NCBI GenBank assembly: GCA_035771175.1
Contig: CM069608.1
Coordinates: 15,485,519-15,549,518 of the forward strand
DNA: 64,000 bases
DNA from: Paratinospora sagittata
Lineage: Eukaryota > Streptophyta > Magnoliopsida > Ranunculales > Menispermaceae
Reading direction: 5' to 3'
The notes under the pieces were generated by a model that was given only the letters and a program-made list of their open reading frames with translations, did not search any database and had not been told where the DNA came from. Position numbers and translations under genes: made by a program. Of this stretch, positions 11,243 to 26,200 are shown in pieces; position 1 is the stretch's first letter, and each line of letters starts with the position of its first letter.

Positions 11243-14200
11243 CTGTAAAACCAAATTATGGAAGAAACAATAAATAGAAAGCATAGTATAATGCGAGACG
11301 AACACAGCTAAAAAAAAGTTTCACTGGTAAAGCCACCAAATGTCAAGCGTGTTAGGATAGAATTGGGAGCTTTTTGTCATAACATAATTTGATCAAACAT
11401 TTCACAACCATGTTAACATACATTACAAGAGCAACAAATTTCTGTGGCTTATCTACAGGAATCACAACCACCTAAATCTGACGACACATTGCCAAAACCA
11501 TTCAGTAGTACTAAAACCAAAATAGGATCATACTAATTTTGAGAATCAAGATTTGTTTAACCACAAAGTGGTAGGGCTCTGATTAGCAAGGGAAAAATAT
11601 ATAGATTCAGCAATAAGGAGAAGCCTCTTCTAATACGACAACGAACAGCAGGAAAAAGGAAACCGAATTTACAGTTCCACCTAGATTAGCAGCATATCAA
11701 AACCAATTTCTTGTTCCTTTTACTGGTAGTTATTTGCCTCTTCGAAGAGGCACTAGCTGTTCCAAAATTGCTTCCAGTTCAACTGTAACTATGGTTGTGT
11801 TTGGCACAAATATTCTTGATAACTTCTTTTCTACAATTATTTAGCTAGTTTTGCAATCAACCAAGATATTGAGACAATCCAACCCAAGTAGCACTCTTTT
11901 CATAAAATGTGAGAGTTCAAAACATGGGTCATCAAATCATGATGGGTAGCAAAAGTCACAACACCCTCCTGTTAAAAGTTCAAAAACAATTACAACTACA
12001 ATACTGGAAATTGAAGCCTTCAAACTTCATAATAACGAGTTTTTCAATTAATTCCCACATAAATGAACTTTTTAAGTGCAAGCACACACATACACATACA
12101 TCATCTACATACAAGACATCACACTGAAAAGAAAACCAACATTACAATTGAAGAACATAGACTTACCTCTCTTCATGGTTTATCATTGGTGAGAAATGCA
12201 GTAATGGTTCTGAGAAAGGAGTACAAGCAGGACAGAAGTAGGTCTTTGGAGGTGGTCCATGTAAATTAACACAATCAAAGTGATACCATTCATCACAACG
12301 ATCACAAGCAATCATTGCTCTCTGATCATAGGGCTTCCGGCAAATACAATAAAGTACAGTTCGATCTCTTAATAACTGCAATATGAAGCAATGAAATTCC
12401 ATTCAGAATCATTGGAAAAAGTTATTACCACATATCTGAAGAGTTAGTTACCTTGAGCTCCTTTTCAACATGGACAGGTAAGTTTTCACCCTCAGCAATT
12501 AATTCAAATACTTCATCCAATGCCAGTGCCCCCGAGTCAGAAGCAACCTGCATCAATGGAAATGAAAATAGTTGAATAAAGAAGTGTAAACAAAAAGGAT
12601 TACAGTATGAATCAACAATCAACAGACTGGAGCAACAGCTCAACCTTCTTAGCATTATCAGCCCATTGCAAGGCGATGCACTTCAATTCTGTTACTTTTT
12701 GCACGAAGAAGTCTTCAGGTGGTAGCTTTACTGCTGGCCCCTGTGATAACAATACCAGCCGATATTAACTTTTAGAAATATAGTAATAGCTATAGTAATG
12801 GTATGGAACATAGTAAGTTGACAATATCTTAACAGTGCCTGCCCAATGCATTACGATACCCATAATGCCCTATTCACAAACTGATACATGACATTTCCAA
12901 GTTGAGATTTTTAACATCTTTTATGGGTTATACATTTTCGTTTCTCCAAACCATTCAGTGCTTTCTCATCAACGAGAATAGTTGATCCCTATACACTATG
13001 TTCTATGTAATTAATTTGCAGTAGTTAACAATAAATTGACTAAACATATTCAAGAAAATATTCCATTGCATGCACTGTTTTCAGATGATACTGTGCTAAT
13101 TGATGAATCTATATTAGGAGTGATGCTATAAATTGGAACTTTGGGACCTGCCACTTCTAAATTCTGAATTCACATGGTCTAATCTCAGAGCTAATCCAAT
13201 ATGCTGTCGATTGGATAGATTTTTGCTGTGGGTGGGTTGGATGACCATGTATCCACATGCTAGACAAGAAGCATAGGCAAGATTAATCTCTGACCACTGG
13301 CCAATTACTATCAATATATTCAGGGGAAATGGGGCCCTTCCCCTTTCAGATTTGAGAATACATGGCTTTCCTTTCCAAGCATTGACCAGATGGTAGCACA
13401 ATGGTGGGAGGCGAGTACAACTATAGGTTGGGAGGGGTATAAATTCATGCAAAAGCTGAAGTACCTGAAAACGAATTTGAAAATATGGAGCATGGAGTTC
13501 ATGGGCAAAGATAGGACGAGCAAGATGGAATTGGAGGAGGAGATTAAGTAACTGGATCGACTAGGTCACCAACAATGTTCACCCAGCAAGATTACTCAAC
13601 AGAGGAGGACAAAGGAAGAGTACAAAACGATATGTTGCAGGGAGGATAGAATCACCTTTCAAAAGAAAAAATTAAAGTGGGATAAGGAGGACACAAACTC
13701 CTGATTTTTCCATCAGATGCTAAGCAACAGCAGAGCAAAGAGCATCTCTAGACTGGAAAAGGATGATGGGTCGCTATTAAAAGGGGAGGACGTAAGGATG
13801 GATGAGATCATCAGATATTATCAAGGACTTTTCAGTGCAAATACTACTGAGGTATGGGGAATTGAAGGGGTAGACTGGAAAAGGCTGCAGAGCAGAGAAA
13901 GAGAATGGTTGGAAAGATCATTTGATGAAAAGGAAATACGGAATGCTATATTTGATTGTGAAGGTGACAAAGCACTAGGACCAATTGGTTTCACCAAGCT
14001 ATTTTTCTAGAAGTATTGGGATTTATTGAAAGGCGATTTAAAGAAAGTCATGGATGAATTCTACCAAAATGGAGTAGTAGTTAATAATTGCACAAATGAA
14101 ACTTCCATTGCCCTAATACCTAAAAAGGTGACCTCAAAGAAGGTGGAGGCCAATAAGTCTTACCGCAAGCCTATATAGGATCATAGCAAAAACTTTGGCA

Positions 14201-17200
14201 ATAAGATTGAGGCAAGTACTTCATCATACAGTGGCAAAGACATAGATGACATTCATTAAAGGTCGATAGATAACTGATGCTATTCTGATTGCCAACGAAG
14301 CGGTAGAGGACTACAAAAGCAACCACAGAGAAGGGGTAGTCCTCAAAATCGACTAAGCGAAAGGCAAAGCCTATGACATGGTGAGATGGGACTTTCTTGA
14401 TTTTGTCCTAAAAGAGAGAGGTTTTGGGTCCAGATGGAGGCAATGGATAATGGGCTGTCTTAGGACGACATCTTACTCAATTTTTGTTAATGGCAGACCA
14501 AGAGGAAAATCAGAAGCTTTAGAGGACAAAGACAGGGTGGCCCTTTTTCACCCTTCTTATTTACTCTAGTTGCCGACGTGTTAGGCACTATGCTGGACAA
14601 GGCAAAGGAAGCTGGTTTGGTCAAGGGGTTTGATGTTGGAAACGAAAAGGTAGAAGTGTCACGTCTACAGTTTGCAGATGACTGCCTGTTTCTAGTGGAG
14701 AATGATAAATCAAGCCTAATCAACACACTCAACATAACCCAATGTTTCTGCAGAATTTCAGGATTGAAATTGAATTTAGGGAAAAGCTAAATTGCCAAAA
14801 TATGCTTGACAGAAAATGAGTTCAAAGGATTGGCAGCCATGTGTCGATGTTCCATTGGGGAATGGCCCCTTAAATACCTAGGGATGCCATTTGGAGGGAA
14901 TTCGAGGCAGTCAAGGTTTTGGGAACCAGTCCTTCATACAAGTTCAAGGCGATTGGATGGTTGGAAAAGAAGCTTCCTATCCAAGGGTGGATGTCTAACT
15001 ACTAAAGGCAGTCTTGGAGGTGATACCCACATACTACCTTTTTGTGTTTAAAATACCTAAAAAGGTGGTCCTAGCAATCGAAAAGATGATGAGACAATTT
15101 GTATGGAAGGGGGATGGTCAAAACAAAGGAATGCACCTCGTTAAATGGGATACGGTTCAGAGAAGGTTAGAACAAGGGGTGGATTGTCGGTGGGCAATGG
15201 CGATTAGTAGGGAAGTGGCTATGGTGATTTCTTGAGGAACGAGAAGCACTTTGGGCCAAAGTTGTCTCAAGCAGGCATGGGGTGCAGGACAACTCAAGGG
15301 ATGGTAGCTTGGTGCCAAAAGCAACCTATAGAAGTCCCTGGAAATTCAACATTCCTTATACCCACTCTTTTCTCCGTTAACTAGGCTAAAAGTGGGGAAT
15401 GAAGATACATTTAGATTCTATTTGTTTTTTCTAAAAAACAAAAAAAGAGTTATGCTAAATTAGATGCTTGGAGAGATTTTAATGGAGGGTTCAAGATTAC
15501 TATGAGCAAGATTAAATGCATTAAATATCGAGTAGAACTAAAAATATAAAAGGAGAGATGGTAAAGATTGAAAATTAAGAAATACTAGTGAGTGAAAATT
15601 TCAGGTATTTGGACTCACTTATTCATCGAAAGGGAGAAATACGAGATGGTGCCAACAATAGAATTAAGATTGGATTAAGTGGAGGAGTGCTTTTGTAAAA
15701 TTATATGATTAACAAATTTTCTTGAAGCTTTAAAAAAAAAAAAACTATAAAACTACTATCAGGCCAGTGATGCTATATGGAACAAAATGTGAGCAATAAA
15801 TACATATTAGCAAATGAAGTGTAGTAGAAATTCAAATGTTAAACTGCATTTGGGGTAAAAAAATTAAAAAGATCAATAAACAAAAGTGAGATTTGTGCAA
15901 AGAGAATCTCCAACTAAAAATATAACATTTTGAAAGAGAAGATGCTGATAGATTAATGATGCTACATACAGGGTGTATGAAAAACCATTGTGCATCGACT
16001 GAGTTTTCATTTTTTATATTTTATTTTTTTAGGTGTAGAAACAATACAATATGAAGATGGCCACAGTAGTGTGGTAGAGCATTGAAACGAATTCAACAAG
16101 CACCATCAATAGGTAACTAGGCTATCAATTGATTCAATTTGGACTTTATTTGTAATGCAAAAAATTCATAGAGATGGCTGGTTGTGTAAGTAATCGCTTT
16201 GGTTTTTGATAGTTAAATATCTGATGTTGTTCTTTTTAATTAATAAAACTAAAAATTAAAAGTTTCCACAAAGAAATCAAGGAATGCATTGATTGCAGAA
16301 GAAAGAGGAATACCACCAAAAGATGGAATAAAAATATGTTGTCACTAAAAGTTCAGAAAAAGCAAATCTAGATCCTCAAAATGTAAAAGAGATAGCTACT
16401 CGATCTTGGGTACAAAAGGGCACTTATAAAGGATTGTAGAATGGAAGAAAATAAAAGAACAACCACCTATTATGAAGGAATTAAAAATATTTGTGATAAT
16501 GATTTTGATGATATAGTAGATGCTGCAGTAAAATATGATTTCATTTAGCCATCTTGCACGGTTTGGATTCAATTCATCATGATTCATGGAAAGTAACATA
16601 AGAGGCTCGTATAGTAGCCCATGGTAAGAACTACATCCTCCATGTCATATTTGAGACTGATTGCTTCATTACAATTGTATTATCAAGTGCAGATGCGAGT
16701 ACATGGCATTACAGGGATGGGAGCGTGATTTACGAGGAGAGGACCATAATGCTTCATAAAGGAAATGACAAGGGTTCAAATAATGTTGATTTCATTTTTG
16801 CAAGGACTGCAATTATTTAATAATGGTTTTAATAATTTTACTTTCCATTACTGTGGAAATCTAACACAACAACAAAAATAGGTGTAAGAATGACTTATTC
16901 AATGAAGATGACTTGTTTCGTTTTCTTTATTTGTTTGTTTCCCTGCAATGCATAGATCATTTAAACATCATGATTTTCTCTTACAGTTGAACTCAAGTCC
17001 TAGCAGTACAGACCTCTTTTAGCATTCGTTGAATCTGTTGGATCAGGGGCTTCTGTGAACCCTCCAACAGCTTCTTGGCTCTGACTTTCCATGAATGCCT
17101 AGCTAATGCCAATTCAAGGTAGGAGATAGCCTCGTTGTCATAAACACCGGCAACTGCTAGAGCCTGTGTGCAAAACAATAAAGATAAATAATAACAATGA

Positions 17201-20200
17201 AAATGATAATAATAATAGATATTAAACAGTAGTAATAGTAGAAATGACAATCTACAGTCATTTCTAAAACTATCTGAAATCCCAATATTTAGAGCTTCAG
17301 CAGTGAATCAAAACAGAATAAATAGAACAAGGACCTTCAGAGCAAGTAACAGTTTTTGGGAGATGGAGGTAACATCTCTATCAAGATAACCAAGGGCAGA
17401 GTTTGCTATATCGGTCAAGAATTTTCTGCAAGTCAGAGCTTGTTCAACAATTTTCTGCACCATATCCATTTCTTCAATCCTGCTGACACAAGCAATACCC
17501 AATCAAATAAATTCAGCTTTTCTTCAAGGACAACTATTAAGAAGGAATATGCATAATTACAAGAATTCCTAACCCACAAATCCTAGCACTCGTGAATAAG
17601 AGAAATCTGGAACAACAATTCAACACTGTTTCACCCTAATGCTAAGAATCTCAATATGTAAATGTGGAAGAAGTAAAGGAATTCAAAGATCTTTATTCTG
17701 AGATACTACAAGAGTTCAAATAAAATGAGAATTGTAAACTAGAAACCACCAAACAGTTCAGTGATACAAATAAGTTTCGAAATCCAGTGGGGAGCCTTGG
17801 GTGAAGTTGACCCTTTTCACATAGACAATTAATGGAAGATAGCTGCGAAAGTTCAAATCCAAAACGAAACTGAGGGAAACCAGTAAAAAGAGAAATAAAA
17901 CATCCAGTACTAGAGTGAATATCTAAGTTAGCATTGACAGGAATTACTGGCCCAAATCCGATCCCACCATAGAGACAAGTGCACTCAAGTTGATTGGTGT
18001 CAGTTCTCTAACAGTTGGGCCCAAAGGACGCTGGGCTTGGCCAGCGTAAAACTCAAGGACCCTTATGCTTTGGTGGACTAAGGGAGAAACGAGCAAACGG
18101 CCAATGTTACTTCCGAGCCAATTCAAACTTGCTAGCATGAAGCAAAGATGCTGGTGTGGACGCACCCAGCAATTACAATTCAAATCCTCGGAGCACCATA
18201 TGGTGGCGATATCATAAGTATCGGGGCATGTCCTAGGCTGTTGTTTGGACAACCTTCCTAAAACTGTGGACAAGGTAACATGGCATTGACATCGCGCATG
18301 GTCCCTAAAATGTAGGGAAGTAGCTGGACTTGGTTATGGCTTGTGCTATATGTGCAGCACATGGGAAACATGGGAAAGTTGTATAACTACCCAAGTGGTG
18401 GGAGAGTGATGGACTTGGTCCGAGTTCAGAAACTGCTCTCACGATTTATGCATGTGCTAAATATAGACAAAGTCAAGTGACATCATGAGGGCAAGTGGTT
18501 TGGTAACCACCTCGCAAGGTGGCAGCATTTTTTTTTTTTTTTTGAGAGTAAACAACACATAGTATTAATAAAGCAGTTTAAAATAACAAAGACAACAGCA
18601 AAAGAGTACAAGAGGTACTCAAGCGAGAGACAAAGCATAACAACAACAAGAACAACCTAAAACAAGCAACCAAACCCTCCAACCAAACTCACTGCACACC
18701 TAAACAACACTCCCAATTCCTGATCCACTCATTAATTGAAAAATCCCCATTAAGATTAAAAGCTAATAACCAAGAACTAGCTGTGAATAAGATATCATTC
18801 CAAAGATTAGGAGCAGATTGCGCCTCCCCCTTAAAGATGCGTTGATTATGCACAAGCCATATCATCCAAATAGTTGTCCAAGACGCCGTCCTCATGATAT
18901 CCACATCCTTGCTCCTTAGCCCATGAATGTGGCCAAAATTCAAGCACTCCTCGCAAGATCTAGGAACAGTGAACCTATTTCCAAGCCTATAATGCCATTC
19001 TCCCCAAATGTTAGAAGAGAAAGAACAAGAGAAGAAAACATGATCCGCAACATCATCATCATTATAACAAAGAGGGTAGCATTGAGGAGAGAATGATATC
19101 TGAGGTAATCTTCTTTGCAAAACCTCCCCAGTGCTAAGCTTGTTATGGGCTAAGAGCCACCCGAACACCTTAACTTTAGAAGGGATGAGAGCTTTCCAAA
19201 GATGGGGGGCAAAGGCAAAAACTAGGATAGAAACATCATCAATGAGATTATGGAAAAAGGATTTACAAGAAAAGGAACGCGAAGGATGAAGGGACCAAAC
19301 AAGCCTATCCTGACCATTGGAAAGATTAACATGGCTTAAGAGGGATTACAGAGAAGAGAGCTCCGCAAGTTGACCAACGGTAGGGTGGGGGGTAAGAAAA
19401 AGTTCCAATGAGAAGACTGCGAGTCACCGGGAATAGAGGCAAAGTGGGAGGTTGGGTGGCTAGGGAATGGCGAGATATGATAAAGCCTAGGAAAAAGTTC
19501 AGCAAGAGGGGTATCCCCTAGCCAACGGTCCTCCCAGAAACAAAAGGAACGACCGTTGCCAACAACTGGCTGCAAAAGAGAAAACATATGGGGGAGAAGA
19601 GAACTAACAAATTTCCAAGGGCTACGAAAAGTTGAACGAAAACATGGGACAACTTTCCTACCAAAGTCAATCAACCCAAATTTACTAGTGATAATCCTAT
19701 TCCACAAAGCCTGCTTATCCTTGTATAAACGCCAAATCCATTTTGCGCAGAGAGCCTTATTTCTATTGATCATGTTACCAATACCAAGTCCACCTTGGAC
19801 CACAGGTCTCTGAATAGTCTTCCATTTAATCAAGTGCACACCACTAGAATTGTTTGCTCCTTTCCAAAGAAAAACTTTCATCTTCGTCTCAATAATCTTA
19901 GCCACACTGACAGGTAAGCAAAAAAGAGATAAATAGTAGGTAGGAATAGCAGCAAGAACTGAATTTATTAGAGCCAGTCATCCCCTCCCAGACAAAAAAC
20001 TTCTCTTCCACCCATCCAGTCTACGAAAACCTTAGAAACAACAGTGTCCCAGAAGGACATGCACAAAGGATTCCCTCTCAACGACAATCCCAAATATTGC
20101 AAAGGCCAAGAGCCTATAGAGCAACCAATACTAGACACTGGTCTTTCTAAAACAACATGATCAATGTGGATCCCTGCCAATTGACTCTTCACCATATTGG

Positions 20201-23200
20201 AGTGCTCCAATGAGCAATTACGCCAAGCGTACGCGCTCGATTAACCAAAACTTACTTGATGTAAATGTAAAGGGCACAAATGTCCTCTTTGGTCATTGTA
20301 ATTACCCAAGGCTTGTTTATTAATAGCCAACCTCAATGGGCTTGGGAGACAGTGATTGAGAGTTGTAACCCTAGTTTGGCAATAAAATGAATCTTTCCTT
20401 GGTGCGTTATTTTGCTCGTGTGCTTTGAATACATTGTTGAGACTAGATAAGTGTCTAGTACATTATAGGAGTTCGAGCGTTACTTAGCCTAGAAGCACTG
20501 GCTCCGAGCTACAATTCAAGCTAGAAAATTGAGTGAGGAGACTAATATTTCGCTTAACATTTGTGAGAATTTGTAGCCTCAAATGGCACTTGTGACAACT
20601 TACTTGATTTGATGTACTATAGAGAGGGCAACCGTGCCATTCGGTTATTGTAACTACCCAAGGCTTGTCTATAAATAGACAACATCAATGTGCTTGGGAG
20701 ACACATTGGGAGAGGAGTTGTTATCCCAGTTTTTGCAATAAAGTGAATCTTTTGTTGTCCCTTACTTTGCTTGGGTTTTGAATATGTTGTTGAGATTAGA
20801 CAGTCATAGGAATTCGAGTGCTACTCAACCTAGAAGCATTGGTTTTGTGCTGCTATTCAACCTAGGAGATCGAGTGAGCTAATTGATATTTTGTCGAACA
20901 TTTGTGAAAATATGTAGCCTCAAACTGCACCTGAGACAATTGGTATCACAACCACATTATTATGGTTGGAGGTAGTAATTATGCAGCAATTGAAGCTTTG
21001 TCGGATCATGTTGCCCAACTAGAGCAAGTAATTGTTGAGCTTGTTGTGGGAAGCTCTCCTAGAAGTGATGTTGTTGATGAATTTGTTTCTATGGAAAGGG
21101 TGGAGACACTAGAGAAGATGGTTGTTGAGTTGGTACAAAAATGAGTTTCTCAGTGGGAAGAGATTTGTGTTGATGTGCGTGCTACTAGCTTCCTGTGCAC
21201 AACCACATCACACTCTAAACCAACTGAAATTGGTGTCCTTCAGAACTTGCTCAACAACAAGAAACACACCAAAAACAAGGTTTCTGAACCGAAGGCTTTT
21301 GACGGAGCATGGAATGCTAAGGAACTTGAGAATTTCCTATGAGAAATGGAGCAATACTTTGCTACTGTCTGCACCCCAGAGGACCAGAATGCAACTCTAA
21401 TTACCAGTATTTTTCAGGTGATGCTAATCTATGGTGGAGGACATGTGTTGATGATGATAGGGTCGAAATTAGAAAAAATTCCTAGGACTTCAACATGGAA
21501 GCCATAACACAAGAGCTGAAGGATCAGTTCCTTCCCATAAATGTAGCTTAGCAAGCTTGAGAAGCACTCTGAAAATTGAAGTAAACGATTATCATTAAAG
21601 AATATGTGAAGGAATTCTCATCCCTGTTGTTGTAGTAAACGAGTATCGTTAGTGCCCTACTAACTTCTAAAAGATGGCGGTTTTTTCTTTCCGCAACCCC
21701 ATTTTGTTGGGGGGTATTTCGACATGTAGATTGATGTTGGATTCCTTATATATCAAAAAAACTTTAAGACACTAATTAAAATATTTTGGTCCGTTATCTA
21801 TTCTTAGGATACAGATCTTTGTTTGAAATTGAGTTTCAATCAGCGTGAAAAAATCTTTAAATAACTTTCAACCTCATTTTTGGAATTCATTAAATAAATC
21901 CAACATAACCTAGTATGATCGTCTATGAAAATAACGAACCATCTTTTACCAGTTAGTGTAGGCACTTTAGAAAGTCCCCAAACATCATTGTGAATTAGAT
22001 AAAATGGTTTTTTATCAAGCCCGATAGGGTTTTGAATGATATGAACTTTTATTATTTTTAGAATAACAACACACGTCACATTTAAATTCTTGATAAGAAA
22101 CTTTCTTGAACTAGCTAGGAAACAAATGTCTAAGGTATGCAAAACTAGGATGGCCTAATCTACGATGCCAAATCATAATTTGTTCTCTTTCAGGTAGAGA
22201 TTCACTACTACTAACTAATCCTAAAGTTGATTTACCCATGGAAGAGTTTCCTTCAAAATAGTAAAGCCCATTCCTCATTTCAGCACTGCCAATCATTGTC
22301 CCTGAAGTCACCTGAAATTCACATGTAGAAGTAAATTTGGCAAAACAATTAGAGTCTTGGCAGATTTTACTAATGGACATGAGATTGCATGAGAAATTAG
22401 GGACATGTAGGACATTTTGTAGAACAATATGGTCAGAAATCTGAATGTAACCTTTTCCTGCAATAAAGGACAAGCTTCCATCTACAATTCTGACTTTTTG
22501 GTTTTCAAAAATAGGTGAATAGGTCTGAAAGAAAGAGGACGTGCCTGTCATATGATCGGAGGCTCCTGAATCTATGATCCAAGGAGCCGAAGCAATTTGC
22601 CTAGTAAAAACAGTAGAGATAATACCTGTGTGAGCAAGAGAGCCACTGAGAGTACGGTTATTAGATCCCGATCCATTTTTTAGAAGTCTTAAGAGTTGGT
22701 CTACCTGGTCTTTGTTGAGAAGAGGCTTCTCAACAACATTAGCACTAGCAGTAGATCCCTTTTCTTTGGGTGTCCAATTTGCAGACTTGTCGTGAAATTT
22801 CCAGCAAGTCTCTCAGATGTGGCGTGGTCTGTTGCAATAATCGCACCAAACCTTGGGTTTTTCTTTAGGTCTTCATGCCTTGTAAGTTGTGGTTTCATGT
22901 ACTGTCAGTGCAGAGGTCTCTACTGGGCTCACCAAATTCTCCTTCTTCCCTAACATCACTCCTCTTCTGCTCTCTTCTCTCCTAACTTCAGAAAACACTT
23001 CATTGATTGAGGGTAAGGGCTGCCTGCCAATAATTTTGCCCCTAACCTCATCAAATTCCACATTCGAGCCTGCAAGGAACTTAAACACTCTGTTATTATT
23101 GATTACCTGCTGGAAATAAGCCCCATCTGCTGAATCCTTCCATTTGCAATCATTGAACATGTCTAAGTCCTGCCAAAGCCGCTTCAAGTTTGCAAAATAT

Positions 23201-26200
23201 TTGGAGACATTCTCGATACCTTGCTTAGGTTCTCCTAGTTTGAGTTGCAACTCGTAGATCTGGGACTGGTTTCCAAGATTTGAATACATTTGATTCAGAT
23301 TGTCCCAGTTACCTTTGGTTGTGGAGTGGCCAAAATAATTAGCACTGATTTCCTCCTCCATTGCATTGACCAGCCACGCCATAACCATTGAATTCTCAGC
23401 ATCCCAAGTGGCATGTTGAGGATCCTTCTTGTCTGGTTCCGCCTTGTCTCCAGTAAGATAACCAATCTTTCCATGACCACGAATATACATACGAACTGAT
23501 ATAGACCATCTAAGAAAGTTAGTCTCCATTGAGTCGGATGTTGGTGATCTGGATTAAGTGATGTTCTAAACGAGGTGGATTTTCTAGAGGAATTGGAAGT
23601 GGATGATTCATCAGACATGGTGCTGATGGAGATGAAAAAATGAGCGCTTGCAGGAACGAATTGGACCAGAGAAAAGGGAAAAAAAATAAAATCCCTAGTT
23701 CTCAGAGTTGGAACCAGGCTCTGATACCATGAAATTTGAGAGAAGAAGAAAATCAATTGTATTGTAATTAGATGTCTTACAGCCCTCGGTATAAATAATA
23801 TCTACCAGCTATAACTTGTAAGAACTAAATTACAGTGATTTACAACAAATCAAATCCCTAATATCAAGCTATTTACAAAAATAGGACAAGTACAACAAGA
23901 TTCTAGGATTTGACTCCTAGAATATCTCTTAAACTAAATCTACCGGAATTGGTCAATACTTTGCAACACTACCCAAGTAGGCAGGTACACTAGAATATAC
24001 ACTCAATATTGATGTTTCAATCTCATTCAAAACTAAAATACTCAATATGGTTGCAAAATGCATTTTGAAATATTTGATAAAAAGGTGCAGAATAGATGCA
24101 TATGCCAACATTGATGCTTCTCAACCTTTCTGCTAAGGATTACATTGGCTGTGACAATAAATTGATATCCACTACTTGGAGTATTGAATTTAGCAAAAAT
24201 ACTTGACGAACAATATGTGGTTTTAACATCAGTTAAATTTATTTTTTAGCCAAATAACCCCACTTGCAAGCTATTGCACAAAAGTCCAAACAAAAGAAAG
24301 AACATGCACAAATAAACAAGATCAAACCAACTAGAAACAAAAGCATACACGTGACACAATATTCAATTGAGTTTGGGAATGTGTCCATGTCCATTAGGGC
24401 AAGATACCTCTTTCACAATAAGAGAACCAAAAGGATATATTTCAGAACAAGAAACTTTGAGTTTAAAACCTTGGTAGACAATATAAAATTTGAAAGTCTG
24501 ACCATATATTCCAATTTTCTTATGTTGTCTGTGGTTTATAGACCTAAACCTAGGGTAGATTCAACAAGAACTCTGCCAAATGGAATTTTTATCACAACAT
24601 TCATATTCAAATCCCATCGAATGAATATGAAAAAAATCATACTCTAACACAATCACCATAATGGATCATAGTACCTTTGAAATTCTTCACTCCACAGTTA
24701 GGGATAGGCTACAGAAACCATCAACAATTTCATTGAGTTCAATGTCCCCTTTCATATAACAAGATATTAACAAAAAACATTCTCACAACAATTCAAGTTC
24801 GACTACATGAATCTTATTCCACCATTGAACGGTACAATCATATTTTCTAATGGGGATGTTTACTGTTTACAAGTGTTTTGCTCAGCAAATTTCAGTCCTC
24901 TTTTATACTATCAATTGACATGTATCAGTCCTTTTCACTGGTGACTTCACCTTCACCTCATTCATAATTTCATACAAATAAACCGTCTTAATTGATTCTT
25001 TCCCACTTTACCTTCAAGTTTCCCATCCCTAGGTTCTCATAAATGGCTTTTCCATTGATTGAATAATTTCTAGTTTTGCAACTACTCCATCTTAACAACG
25101 TCCTCATTCACTCATTGCCATATTCATTTCATATATAGTATATCCGTCCTACTCGAAGACCAGGTTCAGCCACTTAATACTTGTCCTAAAACAATGTACG
25201 GCATATCTCAAGTATGAAAAGATATAAACTAGATATAATACTATTAGAAATGCTTTGCAAGAATAGATTAGAATTGAGAGGTTCTTTCCATGGCTGAGAA
25301 CTTTCCCAAGACCTGAAGCAATTAAAAAGATAATGAAGTTGAAATTAAATGCATGAGAAACATGGAACCAACTAACAGTTCATAAGGCAGATTAACCAAC
25401 TAACAGTTCATAGGGCAGATTCGAGAATTAACTGAGGAAAAATTTTGTTCACAGATATGTAATGGGAACAGACATTGGGTTTGTGAGTTCATATGATATA
25501 GAGCATTTTTTATTTCCTGTTTTTTCTCTGTGAAGACCTTTTTTGCCTCTTTATAAGCTTCTTCAACCCATGCTTAGACTTGGTTCTTATATCTCACCAA
25601 TAAAAAGAAATAAAAAGCACAATAAATCTCTTGAATTCCTTTCTAGCACTTCTTTACAATTCTAAATGATCTTTCACTACAGTTTTTTTGCGACCTATTT
25701 AGAAAGAAAAAATAAAATAAAATAAAATAAAGAATTTCAACATGTGTCCCCTAAGCTTTGCCTATGCTAATTTGAATCAGACACATGTCATTATATAATG
25801 CATATTATTAAAACCATTTTAAGTGTAACCTGTGGTAATTCGAACAAGATATGCTTGCAAAATCTAAAATAAGTTATTTCCTAGGTAGGATAAATTTGTA
25901 CGAAAATGGAAGAGAAGCAACATGTGCTATTTTTTTTTAACATAACATAGATCCTCAGGTTTTCATCTTATTACCGTATGCAAAAGTCATCAGCAGCAGA
26001 GAGAAGTTCAACTAGCATCTTCAGCTCGGGCTTCTTTCTCCTTGATATCTATAAAAAAAAATACTGAAGATTAGACCAAAATTACCAACACTTATGTTTT
26101 ATTGACTAAAACAAATAATTCCAGAAAAAGATAATGTACCATATTATGGCATCCATTTCTAGTAAGGAGTCCTTTCTCGATACAGAGGCAATGAGAGCAA

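Larger units (their letters stand above)
21641..23968 (-). mobile_element. Copia retrotransposon, 5' half (LTR, gag, start of integrase)
   Basis: Reading the minus strand from 23968: a 239-bp LTR (23730-23968) starting TGTTGCAAAG and ending AAATTTCA; then the primer-binding site TGGTATCAGAGCC; then gag; then the protease/pre-integrase region; and the integrase core with FVIFIDDHTRLCWIY. It stops inside integrase at about 21641, after an E-R-K-N-like motif. The other LTR, reverse transcriptase and RNase H are absent. Confidence 0.88.

Noticed and set aside
17944..18273. 109-codon minus-strand frame in the 8.5-kb intron
   Set aside because: No domain recognised, no acceptor-donor pair that keeps the gene's frame, and the flanking exons already join in phase.
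24264..24647. 127-codon plus-strand frame
   Set aside because: Composition is that of random AT-rich sequence, with no recognisable motif and no homologous second copy.
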